A DNA stretch of 64,000 bases from Hyperoodon ampullatus (lineage: Eukaryota > Chordata > Mammalia > Artiodactyla > Ziphiidae). The notes below the pieces were generated by a model. It was not told where the DNA came from. It did no database searches and saw nothing but the letters and a program-made list of their open reading frames with translations. This document shows, piece by piece, positions 37,755 to 51,656 of the stretch. How positions within the stretch are numbered: position 1 is the stretch's first letter; each line of letters starts with the position of its first letter. The DNA is taken from assembly GCA_949752795.1 (NCBI GenBank), contig CATKHW010000297.1:48001-112000 (forward strand), in the 5' to 3' direction. The translations under genes were made by a program, and so were the position numbers.

Positions 37755-40700
37755 CCCTTTCACTGAGGAAGGTGTAGGTCTTGTCTATTCCATAGTTGGT
37801 TTTTGGAACGGTACCTGTGCTTATATCAAACTCTGGTTTTATGCATCACCCCACCTCTCCTTCCCCCTTAAGCAGGCATAAGAGTGTTTTCTAAATGTCA
37901 GACTCTGTTCTCTTTCCTAAGTCAGTTCAAGTGTAGCCATGTTTACAGGATCTTCATAAGTGATATCTTATGATAAGTTTCTGTTTCTCTGTGACTTATT
38001 TCACTTAGAATCATCGTACCTGAATCCACCCATTTTGCTGCTACTGGTCTCATGACATTGATTTCATGGCTGAGGGATATTCCATCGTACGTAAGTACCA
38101 CAATTTTTTGAACCATTTTTATATTTCCTGGGATATTTAAGGTGTACCCAAGTTGAGGTCCTTTTAAGCAGTGCAGCCCTAAATTTTGGGGTGGCTCTGT
38201 CTTATTGATTTTCAGTTTTCCCAAGGTATATTCCCTAGACTGGAAGTGCCCTTGGCTCTGTAGCTCTGTTGTTTACTTGTTTTAGGGAACACAATGCACT
38301 CCTCCAGAGAGGCAGTTGGCAATTTACATCCCGCCCATCAGCATAACAAGGCTCCCTGTTCTCCAGGGCCTGTCTTGCCTTTCTGGTTTTTACACATTTT
38401 GTGGATGTCCCTTTTGACCGGTGCGAAGTGATTCTTCTTTGTAGTGCAGATTTGCATTGCCCGCTTGCTTGCTTGGCCAAAAAGGGCGTATGCGTTTTCT
38501 CCTGAATATATTCAGGAGAAAATGCATACGCCCTTTTTGGCCAAGTGCATCATTGTCGAAGTTGTGCCCCTCTTCCTGTGCTTTAAAAGCGATTCCAACG
38601 TACCTCTTGAAATCTGTTTCCTGCTATTCTGCCTCGCTTTCCAGTCCGCCTCGTTGCCTTCCCTCAACAGATTTTTGGACGATAGTTGTCCTTTATTACT
38701 CGGCCAGTTTGTGCATTGCTGTGCCCCTGAGCTCCATTTTTCAACTCCTTTTTTGTGAGCTGACCGCAAGTCCAAAATTTTGGTTCAGGACCTATGCTGG
38801 TTCCCGGTGGGGGGCTGAGACTTTGGTTAATTCTTCTTCCTGCCGGGAAGTTAGAGTGATATGTGCCCGTCCAAATGCCTAACAGCTACTCTCTCATTGG
38901 TTCTCCCTCTTCCCTTTCATCCTCTGCCAAATTGGAAACCAGTGCGAACCAGGAGGTTAAAGGGGCTGTCTCTCCAAGTTGGGAGATTGATAGTAAAGCA
39001 GATGGAAAGTCAAACCGGAGCACCAGGAGAGGGACTATTCGTTGAGTTTTAGAAACCTTTCGTATTCACAGTGTGTCCGTTCTCTAGGTATCCCGTACAT
39101 GTTATAACTGTAGTAATATTCCCTTCAACCTGGAGAGTTGGGACCCATGGAATGGGTGCCAGGCATTATTGCTTTAAAGGGTCTGCATTTGCTCACTCAA
39201 TCTCACCAATCCTCTCAGTCCCAAGTGTCCCTCCTTATGCCACATCCAGCTGTCATTGTAGATATGGTCATTCCAGGGTTCATCAGAGACCCTGAAGGAA
39301 TTGTAAAGAATTTCCCAGTTTTTTTGTTTTGTTTTTCAAATTCCTGTTTATAGTGGGTTTGAGCTGATTCTCGCTGCCATGTTTATGCCAGTCTAGACAC
39401 ACTTGATTCCCTTACGGAGACATATCAATACATAGGTTTTAAGATTCTTACTAGTCAGATATATTCCTCTGCGGGAAATATGGGGTTTTGAGTCCCTTTC
39501 ACTGAGGAAGGTGTAGGTCTTGTCTATTCCATAGTTGGTTTTTGGAACGGTACCTGTGCTTATATCAAACTCTGGTTTTATGCATCACCCCACCTCTCCT
39601 TCCCCCTTAAGCAGGCATAAGAGTGTTTTCTAAATGTCAGACTCTGTTCTCTTTCCTAAGTCAGTTCAAGTGTAGCCATGTTTACAGGATCTTCATAAGT
39701 GATATCTTATGATAAGTTTCTGTTTCTCTGTGACTTATTTCACTTAGAATCATCGTACCTGAATCCACCCATTTTGCTGCTACTGGTCTCATGACATTGA
39801 TTTCATGGCTGAGGGATATTCCATCGTACGTAAGTACCACAATTTTTTGAACCATTTTTATATTTCCTGGGATATTTAAGGTGTACCCAAGTTGAGGTCC
39901 TTTTAAGCAGTGCAGCCCTAAATTTTGGGGTGGCTCTGTCTTATTGATTTTCAGTTTTCCCAAGGTATATTCCCTAGACTGGAAGTGCCCTTGGCTCTGT
40001 AGCTCTGTTGTTTACTTGTTTTAGGGAACACAATGCACTCCTCCAGAGAGGCAGTTGGCAATTTACATCCCGCCCATCAGCATAACAAGGCTCCCTGTTC
40101 TCCAGGGCCTGTCTTGCCTTTCTGGTTTTTACACATTTTGTGGATGTCCCTTTTGACCGGTGCGAAGTGATTCTTCTTTGTAGTGCAGATTTGCATTGCC
40201 CGCTTGCTTGCTTGGCCAAAAAGGGCGTATGCGTTTTCTCCTGAATATATTCAGGAGAAAATGCATACGCCCTTTTTGGCCAAGTGCATCATTGTCGAAG
40301 TTGTGCCCCTCTTCCTGTGCTTTAAAAGCGATTCCAACGTACCTCTTGAAATCTGTTTCCTGCTATTCTGCCTCGCTTTCCAGTCCGCCTCGTTGCCTTC
40401 CCTCAACAGATTTTTGGACGATAGTTGTCCTTTATTACTCGGCCAGTTTGTGCATTGCTGTGCCCCTGAGCTCCATTTTTCAACTCCTTTTTTGTGAGCT
40501 GACCGCAAGTCCAAAATTTTGGTTCAGGACCTATGCTGGTTCCCGGTGGGGGGCTGAGACTTTGGTTAATTCTTCTTCCTGCCGGGAAGTTAGAGTGATA
40601 TGTGCCCGTCCAAATGCCTAACAGCTACTCTCTCATTGGTTCTCCCTCTTCCCTTTCATCCTCTGCCAAATTGGAAACCAGTGCGAACCAGGAGGTTAAA

Positions 40701-40962
40701 GGGGCTGTCTCTCCAAGTTGGGAGATTGATAGTAAAGCAGATGGAAAGTCAAACCGGAGCACCAGGAGAGGGACTATTCGTTGAGTTTTAGAAACCTTTC
40801 GTATTCACAGTGTGTCCGTTCTCTAGGTATCCCGTACATGTTATAACTGTAGTAATATTCCCTTCAACCTGGAGAGTTGGGACCCATGGAATGGGTGCCA
40901 GGCATTATTGCTTTAAAGGGTCTGCATTTGCTCACTCAATCTCACCAATCCTCTCAGTCCCA
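37458..40962 (+). repeat. One-unit duplication across U21-U23 (1739-bp period)
   Basis: About 37458-39223 and 39197-40962 read identically, including the private changes 'gatatggtcattccaggg', 'tttttcaaattcctg' and 'aatgtcagactctg'. Confidence 0.75.
37755..39493 (+). repeat. Satellite unit U22
   Basis: 1739 bp; reads the same as U23 over nearly its whole length. Palindrome 38472-38545 has one right-arm mismatch, CpG to TpG (aaaatgcat). Confidence 0.93.
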
Positions 40963-41232
40963 AATGTCCCTCCTTATGCCACATCCAGCTGTCGTTGTAG
41001 ATAGGGTCATTTCAGGTTTCATCAGAGACCCTGAAGGAATTGTAAAGAATTTCCCAGTTTTTTTGTTTTGTTTTTGAAATTCCTTTTTATAGTGGGTTTG
41101 AGCTGATTCTCGCTGCCATGTTTATGCCAGTCTAGACACACTTGATTCCCTTACGGAGACATATCAATACATAGGTTTTAAGATTCTTACTAGTCTGATA
41201 TATTCCTCTGCGGGAAATATGGGGTTTTGAGT
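39494..41232 (+). repeat. Satellite unit U23
   Basis: 1739 bp; a copy of U22 until about 40962, where 'ccaaatgtccc' replaces 'ccaagtgtccc'. Palindrome 40211-40284 has the same mismatch as U22. Confidence 0.93.
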
Positions 41233-42965
41233 CCCTTTCACTGAGGAAGGTGTAGGTTTCTCTATTCCATAGTTGGTTTTTGGAACGGTACCTGTGCTTA
41301 TATCAAACTCTGGTTTTATGCATCACCCCACCTCTCCTTCCCCCTTAAGCGGGCATAAGAGTGTTTTCTAAATGTGAGACTCTGTTCTCTTTCCTAACTC
41401 AGTTCAAGTGTAGCCATGTTTACAGGATCTTCATAAGTGATATCTTATGATAAGTTTCTTTTTCTGTGTGACTTATTTCACTTAGAATCATCGTACCTAA
41501 ATCCACCCATTTTGCTGCTACTGGTTTATGACATTGATTTCATGGCTGAGGGATATTCCATCGTACGTAAGTACCACAATTTTTGAAACATTTTTATATT
41601 TCCTGGGATATTTAAGGTGTACCCAAGTTGAGGTCCTTGTAAGCAGTGCAGCCCTAAATTTTGGGGTGGCTCTGTCTTATTGATTTTCAGTTTTCCCAAG
41701 GTATATTCCCTAGACTGGAAGTGCCCTTGGCTCTTTAGCTCTGTTCTTTACTTCTTTTAGGGAACACAATATACTCCTCCAGAGAGGCAGTTGGCAATTT
41801 ACATCCCGCCCATCAGCATAACAAGGCTCCCTGTTCTCCAGGGATGTCTTGCCTTTCTGGTTTTTACACATTTTGTGGATGTCCCTTTTGACCGGTGGGA
41901 AGTGATACTTCTTTGTAGTGCAGATTTGCATTGCGCGCTTGCTTGCTTGGCCAAAAAGGGCGTATGCGTTTTCTCCTGAATATATTCAGAAGAAAACGCA
42001 TACGCCCTTTTTGGCCAAGTGCATCATTGTCAAAGTTGTGCCTCTCTTCCTGTGCTTTAAAGGCGATTCTAACGTACCTCTTGAAATCTGTTTCCTGCTA
42101 TTCTGCCTCGCTTTCAATTCCGCCTCGTTGCCTTCCCTCAACAGATTTTTGGACGATAGTTGTCCTTTATTACTCGGCCAGTTTGTGAATTGCTGTGCCC
42201 CTTAGCTCCATTTATCAACTCGTTTTTTGTGAGCTGACCGCAAGTCCAAAATTTTGGTTCAGGACCTATGCTGGTTCCTGGTGGGGGGCTGAGACTTTGG
42301 TTAATTCTTCTTCCTGCCGGGAAGTTAGAATGATATGTGCCCGTCCAAATGCCTAACAGCTACTCTCTTTGGTTCTCCCTCTTCCCTTTCATCCTCTGCC
42401 AAATTGGAAACCTGTGCGAACCAGGAGGTTAAAGGGGCTGTCTCTCCAAGTTGGGAGATTGACAGTAAAGCAGATGGAAAGTCAAACCGGAGCACCAGGA
42501 GAGGGACTATTCGTTGAGTTTTAGAAACCTTTCGTATTCACAGTGTGTCCGTTCTCTAGGTTTCCCGTACATGTTATAACTGTAGTAATATTCCCTTCAA
42601 CCTGGAGAGTTGGGACCCATGGAATGGGTGCCAGGCATTATTGCTTTAAAGGTTCTGCATTTGCTCACTCAATCTCACCAATCCTCTCAGTCCCAAGTGT
42701 CCCTACTTATGCCACATCCAGCTGTCGTTGTAGATAGGGTCATTCCAGGTTTCATCAGAGACCCTGAAGGAATAGTAAAGAATTTCCCAGTTTTTTTGTT
42801 TTGTTTTTGAAATTCCTTTTTATAGTGGGTTTGAGCTGATTCTCCCTGCCATGTTTATGCCAGTCTAGACACACTTGATTCCCTTACGGAGACATATCAA
42901 TACATATGTTTTAAGATTCTTACTAGTCTGATATATTCCTCTGCGGGAAATATGGGGTTTTGAGT
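41233..42965 (+). repeat. Satellite unit U24
   Basis: 1733 bp, the shortest ordinary unit, through several 1-2 bp deletions ('gtaggtttctctattcc', 'ctggtttatgac', 'cagggatgtc', 'tactctctttgg'). 'aatatactcc' is shared with U26. Palindrome 41946-42019 has one mismatch (cagaaga). Confidence 0.92.
41710..41931 (-). pseudogene. Relic of L1 ORF2p just upstream of the C-terminal tail (U24 copy)
   Basis: The minus-strand frame opens with ATG and reads MQICTTKKYHFPPVKRDIHK, matching the L1 ORF2p stretch that reads MQIKTTmRYHltPVRmaiik. A 1-bp deletion special to U24 ('cagggatgtc' for 'cagggcctgtc') joins this frame to the 81-codon frame seen in the other units, which is why only this copy shows the L1 reading so far. 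The same DNA lies at about unit bases 481-705 in all units, where the L1 frame is broken after about 40 codons. The L1 match ends close to this ATG, about 20 bases from the palindrome. It is non-functional: there is no catalytic domain and the frame is shifted. Confidence 0.8.
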
Positions 42966-44704
42966 CCCTTTCACTGAGGAAGGTGTAGGCCTTGTCTATT
43001 CCATAGTTGGTTTTTGGAACGGTACCTGTGCTTATATCAAACTCTGGTTTTATGCATCACCCCACCTCTCCTTCCCCCTAAAGCAGGCATAAGAGAGTTT
43101 TCTAAATGTGAGACATTCTTCTCTTTCCTAACTCAGTTCAAGTGTAGCCATGTTTACAGGATCTTCATAAGTGATATCTTATGATAAGTTTCTTTTTCTG
43201 TGTGACTTATTTCACTTAGAATCATCGTACCTGAATCCACCCATTTTGCTGCTACTGGTCTTATGACATTGATTTCATGGCTGAGGGATATTCCATCGTA
43301 CGTAAGTACCACAATATTTTGAACCATTTTTATATTTCCTGGGATATTTAAGGTGTACCCAAGTTGAGGTCCTTGTAAGAAGTGCAGCCCTAAATTTTGG
43401 GGTGGCTCTGTCTTATTGATTTTCAGTTTTCCCAAGGTATATTCCCTAGACTGGAAGTGCCCTTGGCTCTGTAGCTCTGTTGTTTACTTGTTTTAGGGAA
43501 CACAATGCACTCCTCCTGAGAGGCAGTTGGCAATGTACATCCCGCCCATCAGCATAACAAGGCTCCCTGTTCTCCAGGGCCTGTCTTACCTTTCTGGTTT
43601 TTACACATTTTGTGGATGTCCCTTTTGACCGGTGGGAAGTGATACTTCTTTGTAGTGCAGATTAGCATTGCCCGCTTGCTTGCTTGGCCAAAAAGGGCGT
43701 ATGCGTTTTCTCCTGAATATATTCAGGAGAAAACGCATACGCCCTTTTTGGCCAAGTGCATCATTTTCGAAGTTGTGCCCCTCTTCCTGTGCTTTAAAGG
43801 CGATTCCAACGTACCTCTTGAAATCTGTTTCCTGCTATTCTGCCTCGCTTTCAAGTCTGCCTCGTTGCCTTCCCTCAACAGATTTTTGGACGATAGTTGT
43901 CCTTTATTACTCGGCCAGTTTGTGAATTGCTGTGCCCCTTAGCTCCATTTTTCAACTCGTTTTTTGTGAGCTGACCGCAAGTCCAAAATTTTGGTTCAGG
44001 ACCTATACTGGTTCCCAGTGGGTGCATGACACTTTGGTTAATTCTTCTTCTTGCCGCAAAATTAGAGTGATATGTGCCCGTCCAAATGCCTAACAGCTAC
44101 TCTCTCATTGGTTCTCCCTCTTCCCTTTCATCCTCTCCCAATTTGGCAACCTGTGCGAACCAGGAGGTTAAAGGGGCTGTCTCTCCAAGTTGGGAGGTTG
44201 ATAGTAAAGCAGATGGAAAGTCAAACAGGAGCACCAGGAGAGGGACTATTCGTTGAGTTTTAGAAACCTTTCGTATTCACAGTGTGTCCATTCTCTAGGT
44301 TTCCCGTACATGTTATAGCTGTAGTAATATTCCCTTCAACCTGGAGAGTTGGGACCCATGGAATGGGTGCCAGGCATTTGTGCTTTAAAGGGTCTGCATT
44401 TGCTCACCCAATCTCACCAGTCGTCTCAGTCCCAAGTGTCCCTCCTTATGCCACATCCAGCTGTCATTGTAGATATGGTCATTCCAGGGTTCATCAGAGA
44501 CCCTGAAGGAATTGTAAAGAATTTCCCAGTATTTTTGTTTTGTTTTTGAAATTCCTGTTTAGAGTGGGTTTGAGCTGATTCTCGCTGCCATGTTTATGCC
44601 AGTCTAGACACACTTGATTCCCTTACGGAGACATATCAATACATAGGTTTTAAGATTCTTACTAGTCAGATATATTCCTCTGCGGGAAATATGGGGTTTT
44701 GAGT
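42966..44704 (+). repeat. Satellite unit U25
   Basis: 1739 bp; palindrome 43683-43756 perfect. The octamer beside it is altered (attagcat). The right part resembles U21. Confidence 0.92.
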
Positions 44705-46441
44705 CCCTTTCACTGAGGAAGGTGTAGGTCTTGTCTATTCCATAGTTGGTTTTTGGAACGGTACCTGTGCTTATATCAAACTCTGGTTTTATGCATCACC
44801 CCACCTCTCCTTCCCCCTTAAGCAGGCATAGGAGTGTTTTCTAAATGTCAGACTCTGTTCTCTTTCCTAACTCAGTTCAAGTGTAGCCATGTTTACAGGA
44901 TCTTCATAAGTGATATCTTATGATAAGTTTCTTTTTCTCTGTAACTTATTTCACTTAGAATCATCATACGTGAATCCACCCATTTTGCTGCTACTGGTTT
45001 ATGACATTGATTTCATGGCTGAGGGATATTCCATCGTACGTAAGTACCACAATTTTTGAACCATTTTTATATTTCCTGGGATATTTAAGGTGTACCCAAG
45101 TTGAGGTCCTTGTAAGCAGTGCAGCCCTAAATTTTGGGGTGGCTCTTTCTTATTGATTTTCAGAATTCCCAAGGTATATTCCCTAGACTGGAAGTGCTCT
45201 TGGCTCTTTAGCTCTGTTCTTTACTTGTTTTAGGGAACACAATATACTCCTCCAGAGACGCAGTTGGAAATTTACATCCCGCCCATCAGCATAACAAGGC
45301 TCCCTGTTCTCCAGGGCCTGTCTTGCCTTTCTGGTTTTTACACATTTTGTGGATGTCCCTTTTGATCGGTGGGAAGTGATACTTCTTTGTAGTGCAGATT
45401 TGCATTGCCCGCTTGCTTGCTTGGCCAAAAAGGGCGTATGCGTTTTCTCCTGAATATATTCAGGAGAAAACGCATACGCCCTTTTTGGCCAAGTGCATCA
45501 TTGTCGAAGTTGTGCCCCTCTTCCTGTGCTTTAAAGGCGATTCCAACATACTTCTTGAAATCTGTTTCCTGCTATTCTGCCTCGCTTTCAAGTCCGCCTC
45601 GTTTCCTTCCCTCAACAGAATTTTGGACGATAGTTGTCCTTTATTACTCGGCCAGTTTGTGAATTGATGTGCCCATGAGCTCCATTTTTCAACTCGTTTT
45701 TGTTGAGCTGACCGCAAGTCCAAAATTTTGGTTCAGGACCTATACTGGTTCCCGGTGGGGGGCTGAGACTTTGGTTAATTCTTCTTCCTGCCGGGAAATT
45801 ACAGTGATATGTGCCCGTCGAAATGCCTAACAGCTACTCTCTCATTGTTTCTCCCTCTTCCCTTTCATCCTCTGCCAAATTGGCAACCTGTGTGAACCGG
45901 GAGGTTAAAGGGGCTGTCTCTCCAAGTTTGGAGGTTGATAGTAAAGCAGATGGAAAGTCAAACCGGAGCACCAGGAGAGGGACTATTCGTTGAGTTTTAG
46001 AAACCTTTCGTATTCACAGTGTGTCCGTTCTCTAGGATTCTCGTACATGTTATACCTGTAGTAATATTCCCTTCAACCTGGAGAGTTGGGACCCATGGAA
46101 TGGGTGCCATGCATTATTGCTTTAAAGGGTCTGCATTTGCTCACCCAATCTCAACAAACCTCTCTGTCCCAATTGTCCAGCCTTATGCCACTTCCAGCTG
46201 TCGTTGTAGATAGGGTCATTCCAGGTTTCATCAGAGACCCTGAAGTAATTGTAAAGAATATCGCAGTTTTTTTGTTTTCTTTTCGAAATTCCTTTTTGTA
46301 GTGGGTTTGAGCTGATTCTCGCTGCCATGTTTATGCCAGTCTAGACACACTTGATTCCCTTACGGAGACATATCAATACATAGGTTTTAAGATTCTTACT
46401 AGTCAGATATATTCCACTGCGGGAAATATGGGGTTTTGAGT
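44705..46441 (+). repeat. Satellite unit U26
   Basis: 1737 bp; shares 'ctggtttatgac' and 'aatatactcc' with U24. Palindrome 45420-45493 perfect. The end is of the 'caacaaacctctctg' type. Confidence 0.92.
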
Positions 46442-48180
46442 CCCTTTCACTGAGGAAGGTGTAGGTCTTGTCTATTCCATAGTTGGTTTTTGGAAAGGCA
46501 CCTGTGCTTATATCAAACACTGGTTTTATGCATCACCCCACCTGTCCTTACCACTTAAGCAGGTATAAGAGTGTTTTCTAAATGTGAGACACTGTTCTCT
46601 TTCCTAACTCAGTTCAAGTGTAGCCATGTTTACAGGATCTTCATAAGTGATATCTTATGATATGTTTCTTTTTCTGTGTGACTTATTTCACTTAGAATCA
46701 TTGTACCTGAATCCACCCATTTTGCTGCTACTGGTCTTATGACATTGATTTCATGGCTGAGGGATATTCCATCGTACGTAAGTACCACAATTTTTTGAAC
46801 CATTTTTATATTTCCTGGGATATTTAAGGTGTACCCAAGTTGAGGTCCTTGTAAGCAGTGCAGCCCTAAATTTTGGGGTGGCTCTGGCTTATTGATTTTC
46901 AGTTTTCCCGAGGTATATTCCCAAGACTGGAAGTGCCCTTGGCTTTGTAGCTCTGTTGTTTACTTGTTTTAGGGAACACAATGTACTCCTCCAGAGAGGC
47001 AGTTGGCAATTTACATCCCGCCCATCATCATAACAAGGCTCACTGTTCTCCAGGGCCTGTCTTGCCTTTCTGATTTTTACACATTTTGTGGATGTCCCTT
47101 TTGACCGGTGGGAAGTGATACTTCTTTATAGTGCAGATTTGCATTGCCCTCTTGCTTGCTTGGCCAAAAAGGGCGTATGCGTTTTCTCCTGAATATATTC
47201 AGGAGAAAACGCATACGCCCTTTTTGGCCAAGTGCATCATTGTCGAAGTTGTGCCCCTCTTCCTGTGCTTTAAAGGCGATTCCAACCTACCTCTTGAAAT
47301 CTGTTTCCTGCTATTCTGCCTCGCTTTCAAGTCCGCCTCGTTGCCTTCCCTCAACAGATTTTTGGACGATAGTTGTCCTTTATTACTCGGACAGTTTGTG
47401 AATTGCTGTGCCCCTGAGCTCCATTTTTCAACTCGTTTTTGTTGAGCTGACCGCAAGTCCAAAATTTTGGTTCAGGACCTATACTGGTTCCCGGTGGGGG
47501 GCTGAGACTTTGGTTAATTCTTCTTCCTGCCGGGAAGTTAGAGTGATATGTGCCCGTCCAAATGCCTAACAGCTACTCTCTCATTGTTTCTCCCTCTTCC
47601 CTTTCATCCTCTGCCAAATTGGCAACCTGTGTGAACCAGGAGGTTAAAGGGGCTGTCTCTCCAAGTTTGGAGGTTGATAGTAAAGCAGATGGAAAGTCAA
47701 ACCGGAGCACCAGGAGAGGGACTATTCGTTGAGTTTTAGAAACCTTTCGTATTCACAGTGTGTCCGTTCTCTAGGATTCTCGTACATGTTATAGCTGTAG
47801 TAATATTCCCTTTAAACTGGAGAGTTGGGACCGATGGAATGGGTGCCATGCATTATTGCATTAAAGGGTCTGCATTTGCTCACCCAATCTCAACAAACCT
47901 CTCTGTCCCAAGTGTCCAGCCTTATGCCAATTCCAGCTGTCGTTGTAGATAGGGTCATTCCAGGTTTCATCAGAGACCCTGAAGTAATTGTAAAGAATAT
48001 CCGAGTTTTTTTGTTTTGTTTTCGAAATTCCTTTTTGTAGTGGGTTTGAGCTGATTCTCGCTGCCATGTTTATGCCAGTCTAGACACACTTGATTCCCTT
48101 ACAGAGACATATCAATACATAGGTTTTAAGATTCTTACTAGTCAGATATATTCCTCTGCGGGAAATATGGGGTTTTGAGT
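46442..48180 (+). repeat. Satellite unit U27
   Basis: 1739 bp; 'ggaaaggcacctg', 'cccgaggtatattcccaaga' and 'catcatcataacaaggctc' are shared with U30 and U31. Palindrome 47159-47232 perfect. Confidence 0.92.
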
Positions 48181-49917
48181 CCCTTTCACTGAGGAAGGTG
48201 TAGGTCTTGTCTATTCCATAGTTGGTTTTTGGAAAGGCAACTGTGCTTATATCAAACACTGGTTTTATGCATCACCCCACCTGTCCTTCCCCCTTAAGCA
48301 GGCATAAGAGTGTTTTCTAAATGTGAGACACTGTTCTCTTTCCTAACTCAGTTCAAGTGTAGCCATGTTTACAGGATCTTCATAAGTGATATCTTATGAT
48401 AAGTTTCTTTTTCTGTGTGACTTATTTCACTTAGAATCATCGTACCTGAATCCGCCCATATTGCTGCTACTGGTCTCATGACATTGATTTCATGGCTGAG
48501 GGATACTCCATCGTACGTAGGTACCACAATTTTTTGAACCATTTTTATATTTCCTGGGATATTTAAGGTGTACCCAAGTTGAGGTCCTTGTAAGGAGTGC
48601 AGCCCTAAATTTTAGGGTGGCTCTGTCTTATTGATTTTCAGTTTTCCCAAGGTATATTCCCTAGACTGGAAGTGCCCTTGGCTCTGTAGCTCTGTTGTTT
48701 ACTTGTTTTAGGGAACACAGTGCACTCCTCCAGAGAGGCAGTTGGCAATTTACATCCCACCCATCAGCATAACAAGGCTCCCTGTTCTCCAGGGCCTGTC
48801 TTGCCTTTCTGGTTTTTACACATTTTGTGGATGTCCCTTTTGACCGGTGGGAAGTGATACTTCTTTGTAGTGCAGATTTGCATTGCCCACTTGCTTGCTT
48901 GGCCAAAAAGGGTGTATGCATTTTCTCCTGAATATATTCAGGAGAAAACGCATACGCCCTTTTTGGCCAAGTGCATCATTGTCGAAGTTGTGCCCCTCTT
49001 CCTGTGCTTTAAAGGCGTTTCCAACGTACCTCTTGAAATCTGTTTCCTGCTATTCTGCCTCACTTTGAAGTCTGCCTCGTTGCCTTCCCTCAACAGATTT
49101 TTGGACGATAGTTGTCCTTTATTACTCGGCCAGTTTGTGAATTGCTGTGCCCCTGAGCTCCATTTTTCATCTCGTTTTTTGTGAGCTGACCGCAAGTCCA
49201 AAATTTTGGTTCAGGACCTATACTGGTTCCCTGTGGGTGGCTGAGACTTTGGTTAATTCTTCTTCCTGCCGGGAAATTACAGTGATATGTGCCCTTCCAA
49301 ATGCCTAACAGCTACTCTCTCATTGGTTCTCTCTTTTCACTTTCATCCTGTGCCAAATTGGCAACCTGTGTGAACCAGGAAGTTAAAGGGGCTGTCTCTC
49401 CAACTTGGGAGGTTGATAGTAAAGCAGATGGAAAGCCAAACCGGAGCACCAGGAGAGGGACTATTCGTTGAGTTTTAGAAACCTTTCGTATTCACAGAGT
49501 GTCCATTCTCTAATTTTCCCGTACATGTTATAGCTGTACTAATATTCCCTTCAACCTGGAGAGTTGGGACCCATGGAATGGGTGCCAGACATTTGTGCTT
49601 TAAAGGGTCTGCATTTGATCACCCATCTCACCAATCCTCTCAGTCCCAAGTGTCCAGCATATGCCACATACAGCTGTCGTTGTAGATAGGGTCATTCCAG
49701 GTTTCATCAGAGACCCTGAAGGAATTTTAAAGAATTTCCCAGTTTTTTTGTTTTGTTTTTGAAATTCCTTTTTATAGTGGGTTTGAGCTGATTCTCGTTC
49801 CCCTGTTTATGCCAGTCTAGACACACTTGATTCCCTTATGGAGACATATCGATACATAGGTTTTAAATTTCTTACTAGTCAGATATATTCCTCTGCGGGA
49901 AATATGGGGTTTTGAGT
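48181..49917 (+). repeat. Satellite unit U28
   Basis: 1737 bp; near-relative of U20 with the same rare markers. Two 1-bp deletions near 49624 and 49659. Palindrome 48898-48971 has the same two CpG-type mismatches as U20. Confidence 0.92.
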
Positions 49918-51656
49918 CCCTTTCACTGAGGAAGGTGTAGGTCTTGTCTATACCATAGTTGGATTTTGGAACAGTACCTGTGCTTATATCAAACTCTGGT
50001 TTTATGCATCACCCCACCTCTCCTTCCCCCTTAAGCAGGCATAAGTGTGTTTTCTAAATGTGAGACACTGTTCTCTTTCCTAACTCAGTTCAAGTGTAGC
50101 CATGTTTACAGGATCTTCATAAGTGATATCTTATGATAAGTTTCTTTTTCTGTGTGACTTATTTCACTTAGAATCATCGTACCTGAATCCAACCATTTTG
50201 CTGCTACTGGTCTTATGACATTAATTTCAAGGCTGAGGGATATTCCATCGTACCTAGGTACCACAATATTTTGAACCATTTTTATATTTCCTTGGATATT
50301 TAAGGTGTACTCAAGTTGAGGTCCTTGTAAGCAGTGCAGCCCTAAATTTTGGGGTTGCTCTGTCTTATTGATTTTCAATTTTCCCAAGGTATATTCCCTA
50401 TACTGGAAGTGCCCTTGGCTCTGTAGCTCTGTTGTTTACTTGTTTTAGGGAACACAATGCACTCCTCCAGAGAGGCAGTTGGCAATTTACATCCCGCCCA
50501 TCATCATAACAAGCCTCCCTGTTCTCCAGGGCCTGTCTTGCCTTTCTGGTTTTTACACATTTTGTGGATGTCCCTTTTGACCGGTGGGAAGTGATACTTC
50601 TTTATAGTGCAGATTTGCATTGCCCGCTTGCTTGCTTGGCCAAAAAGGGCGTATGCGTTTTCTCCTGAATATATTCAGGAGAAAACGCATACGCCCTTTT
50701 TGGCCAAGTGCATCATTGTCGAAGTTGTGCCCCTCTTCCTGTGCTTTAAAGGCGATTCCAACGTACCTCTTGAAATCTGTTTCCTGCTATTCTGCCTCGC
50801 TTTCAAGTCCGCCTCGTTGCATTCCCTCAACAGATTTTTGGACGATAGTTGTCCTTTATTACTTGGCCAGTTTGTGAATTGCTGTGCCCCTGAGCTCCAT
50901 TTTTCAACTCGTTTTTGTTGAGCTGACCGCAAGTCCAAAATTTTGGTTCAGGACCTATGCTGGTTCCCGGTGGTGGGCTGAGACTTTGGTTAATTCTTCT
51001 TCCTGCCGGGAAGTTAGAGTGATATGTGCCCGTCGAAATGCCTAAGAGCTACTCTCTCATTGTTTCTCCCTCTTCCCTTTCATCCTCTGCCAAATTGGCA
51101 ACCTGTGTGAACCAGGAGGTTAAAGGGGCTGTCTCTCCAAGTTTGGAGGTTGATAGTAAAGCAGATGGAAAGTCAAACCGGAGCACCAGGAGAGGCACTA
51201 TTCGTTGAGTTTTAGAAACCTTTCGTATTCACAGTGTGTCCGTTCTCTAGGATTCTCGTACATGTTATAGCTGTAGTAATATTCCCTTCAACCTGGAGAG
51301 TTGGGACCCATGGAATGGGTGCCATGCATTATTGCTTTAAAGGGTCTGAATTTGCTCACCCAATCTCAACAAACCTCTCTGTCCCAAGTGTCCAGCCTTA
51401 TGCCACTTCCAGCTGTCGTTGTAGATAGGGTCATTCCAGGTTTCATCAGAGACCTTGAAGTAATTGTAAAGAATATCCCAGTTTTTTTGTTTTGTTTACG
51501 AAATTCCTTTTTATAGTGGGTTTGAGCTGATTCTCGCTGCCATGTTTATGCCAGTCTAGACACACTTGATTCCCTTACGGAGACATATCAATACATAGGT
51601 TTTAAGATTCTTACTAGTCAGATATATTCCTCTGCGGGAAATATGGGGTTTTGAGT
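49918..51656 (+). repeat. Satellite unit U29
   Basis: 1739 bp; left part pairs with U19, end of the 'caacaaacctctctg' type. Palindrome 50635-50708 perfect. Confidence 0.92.
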
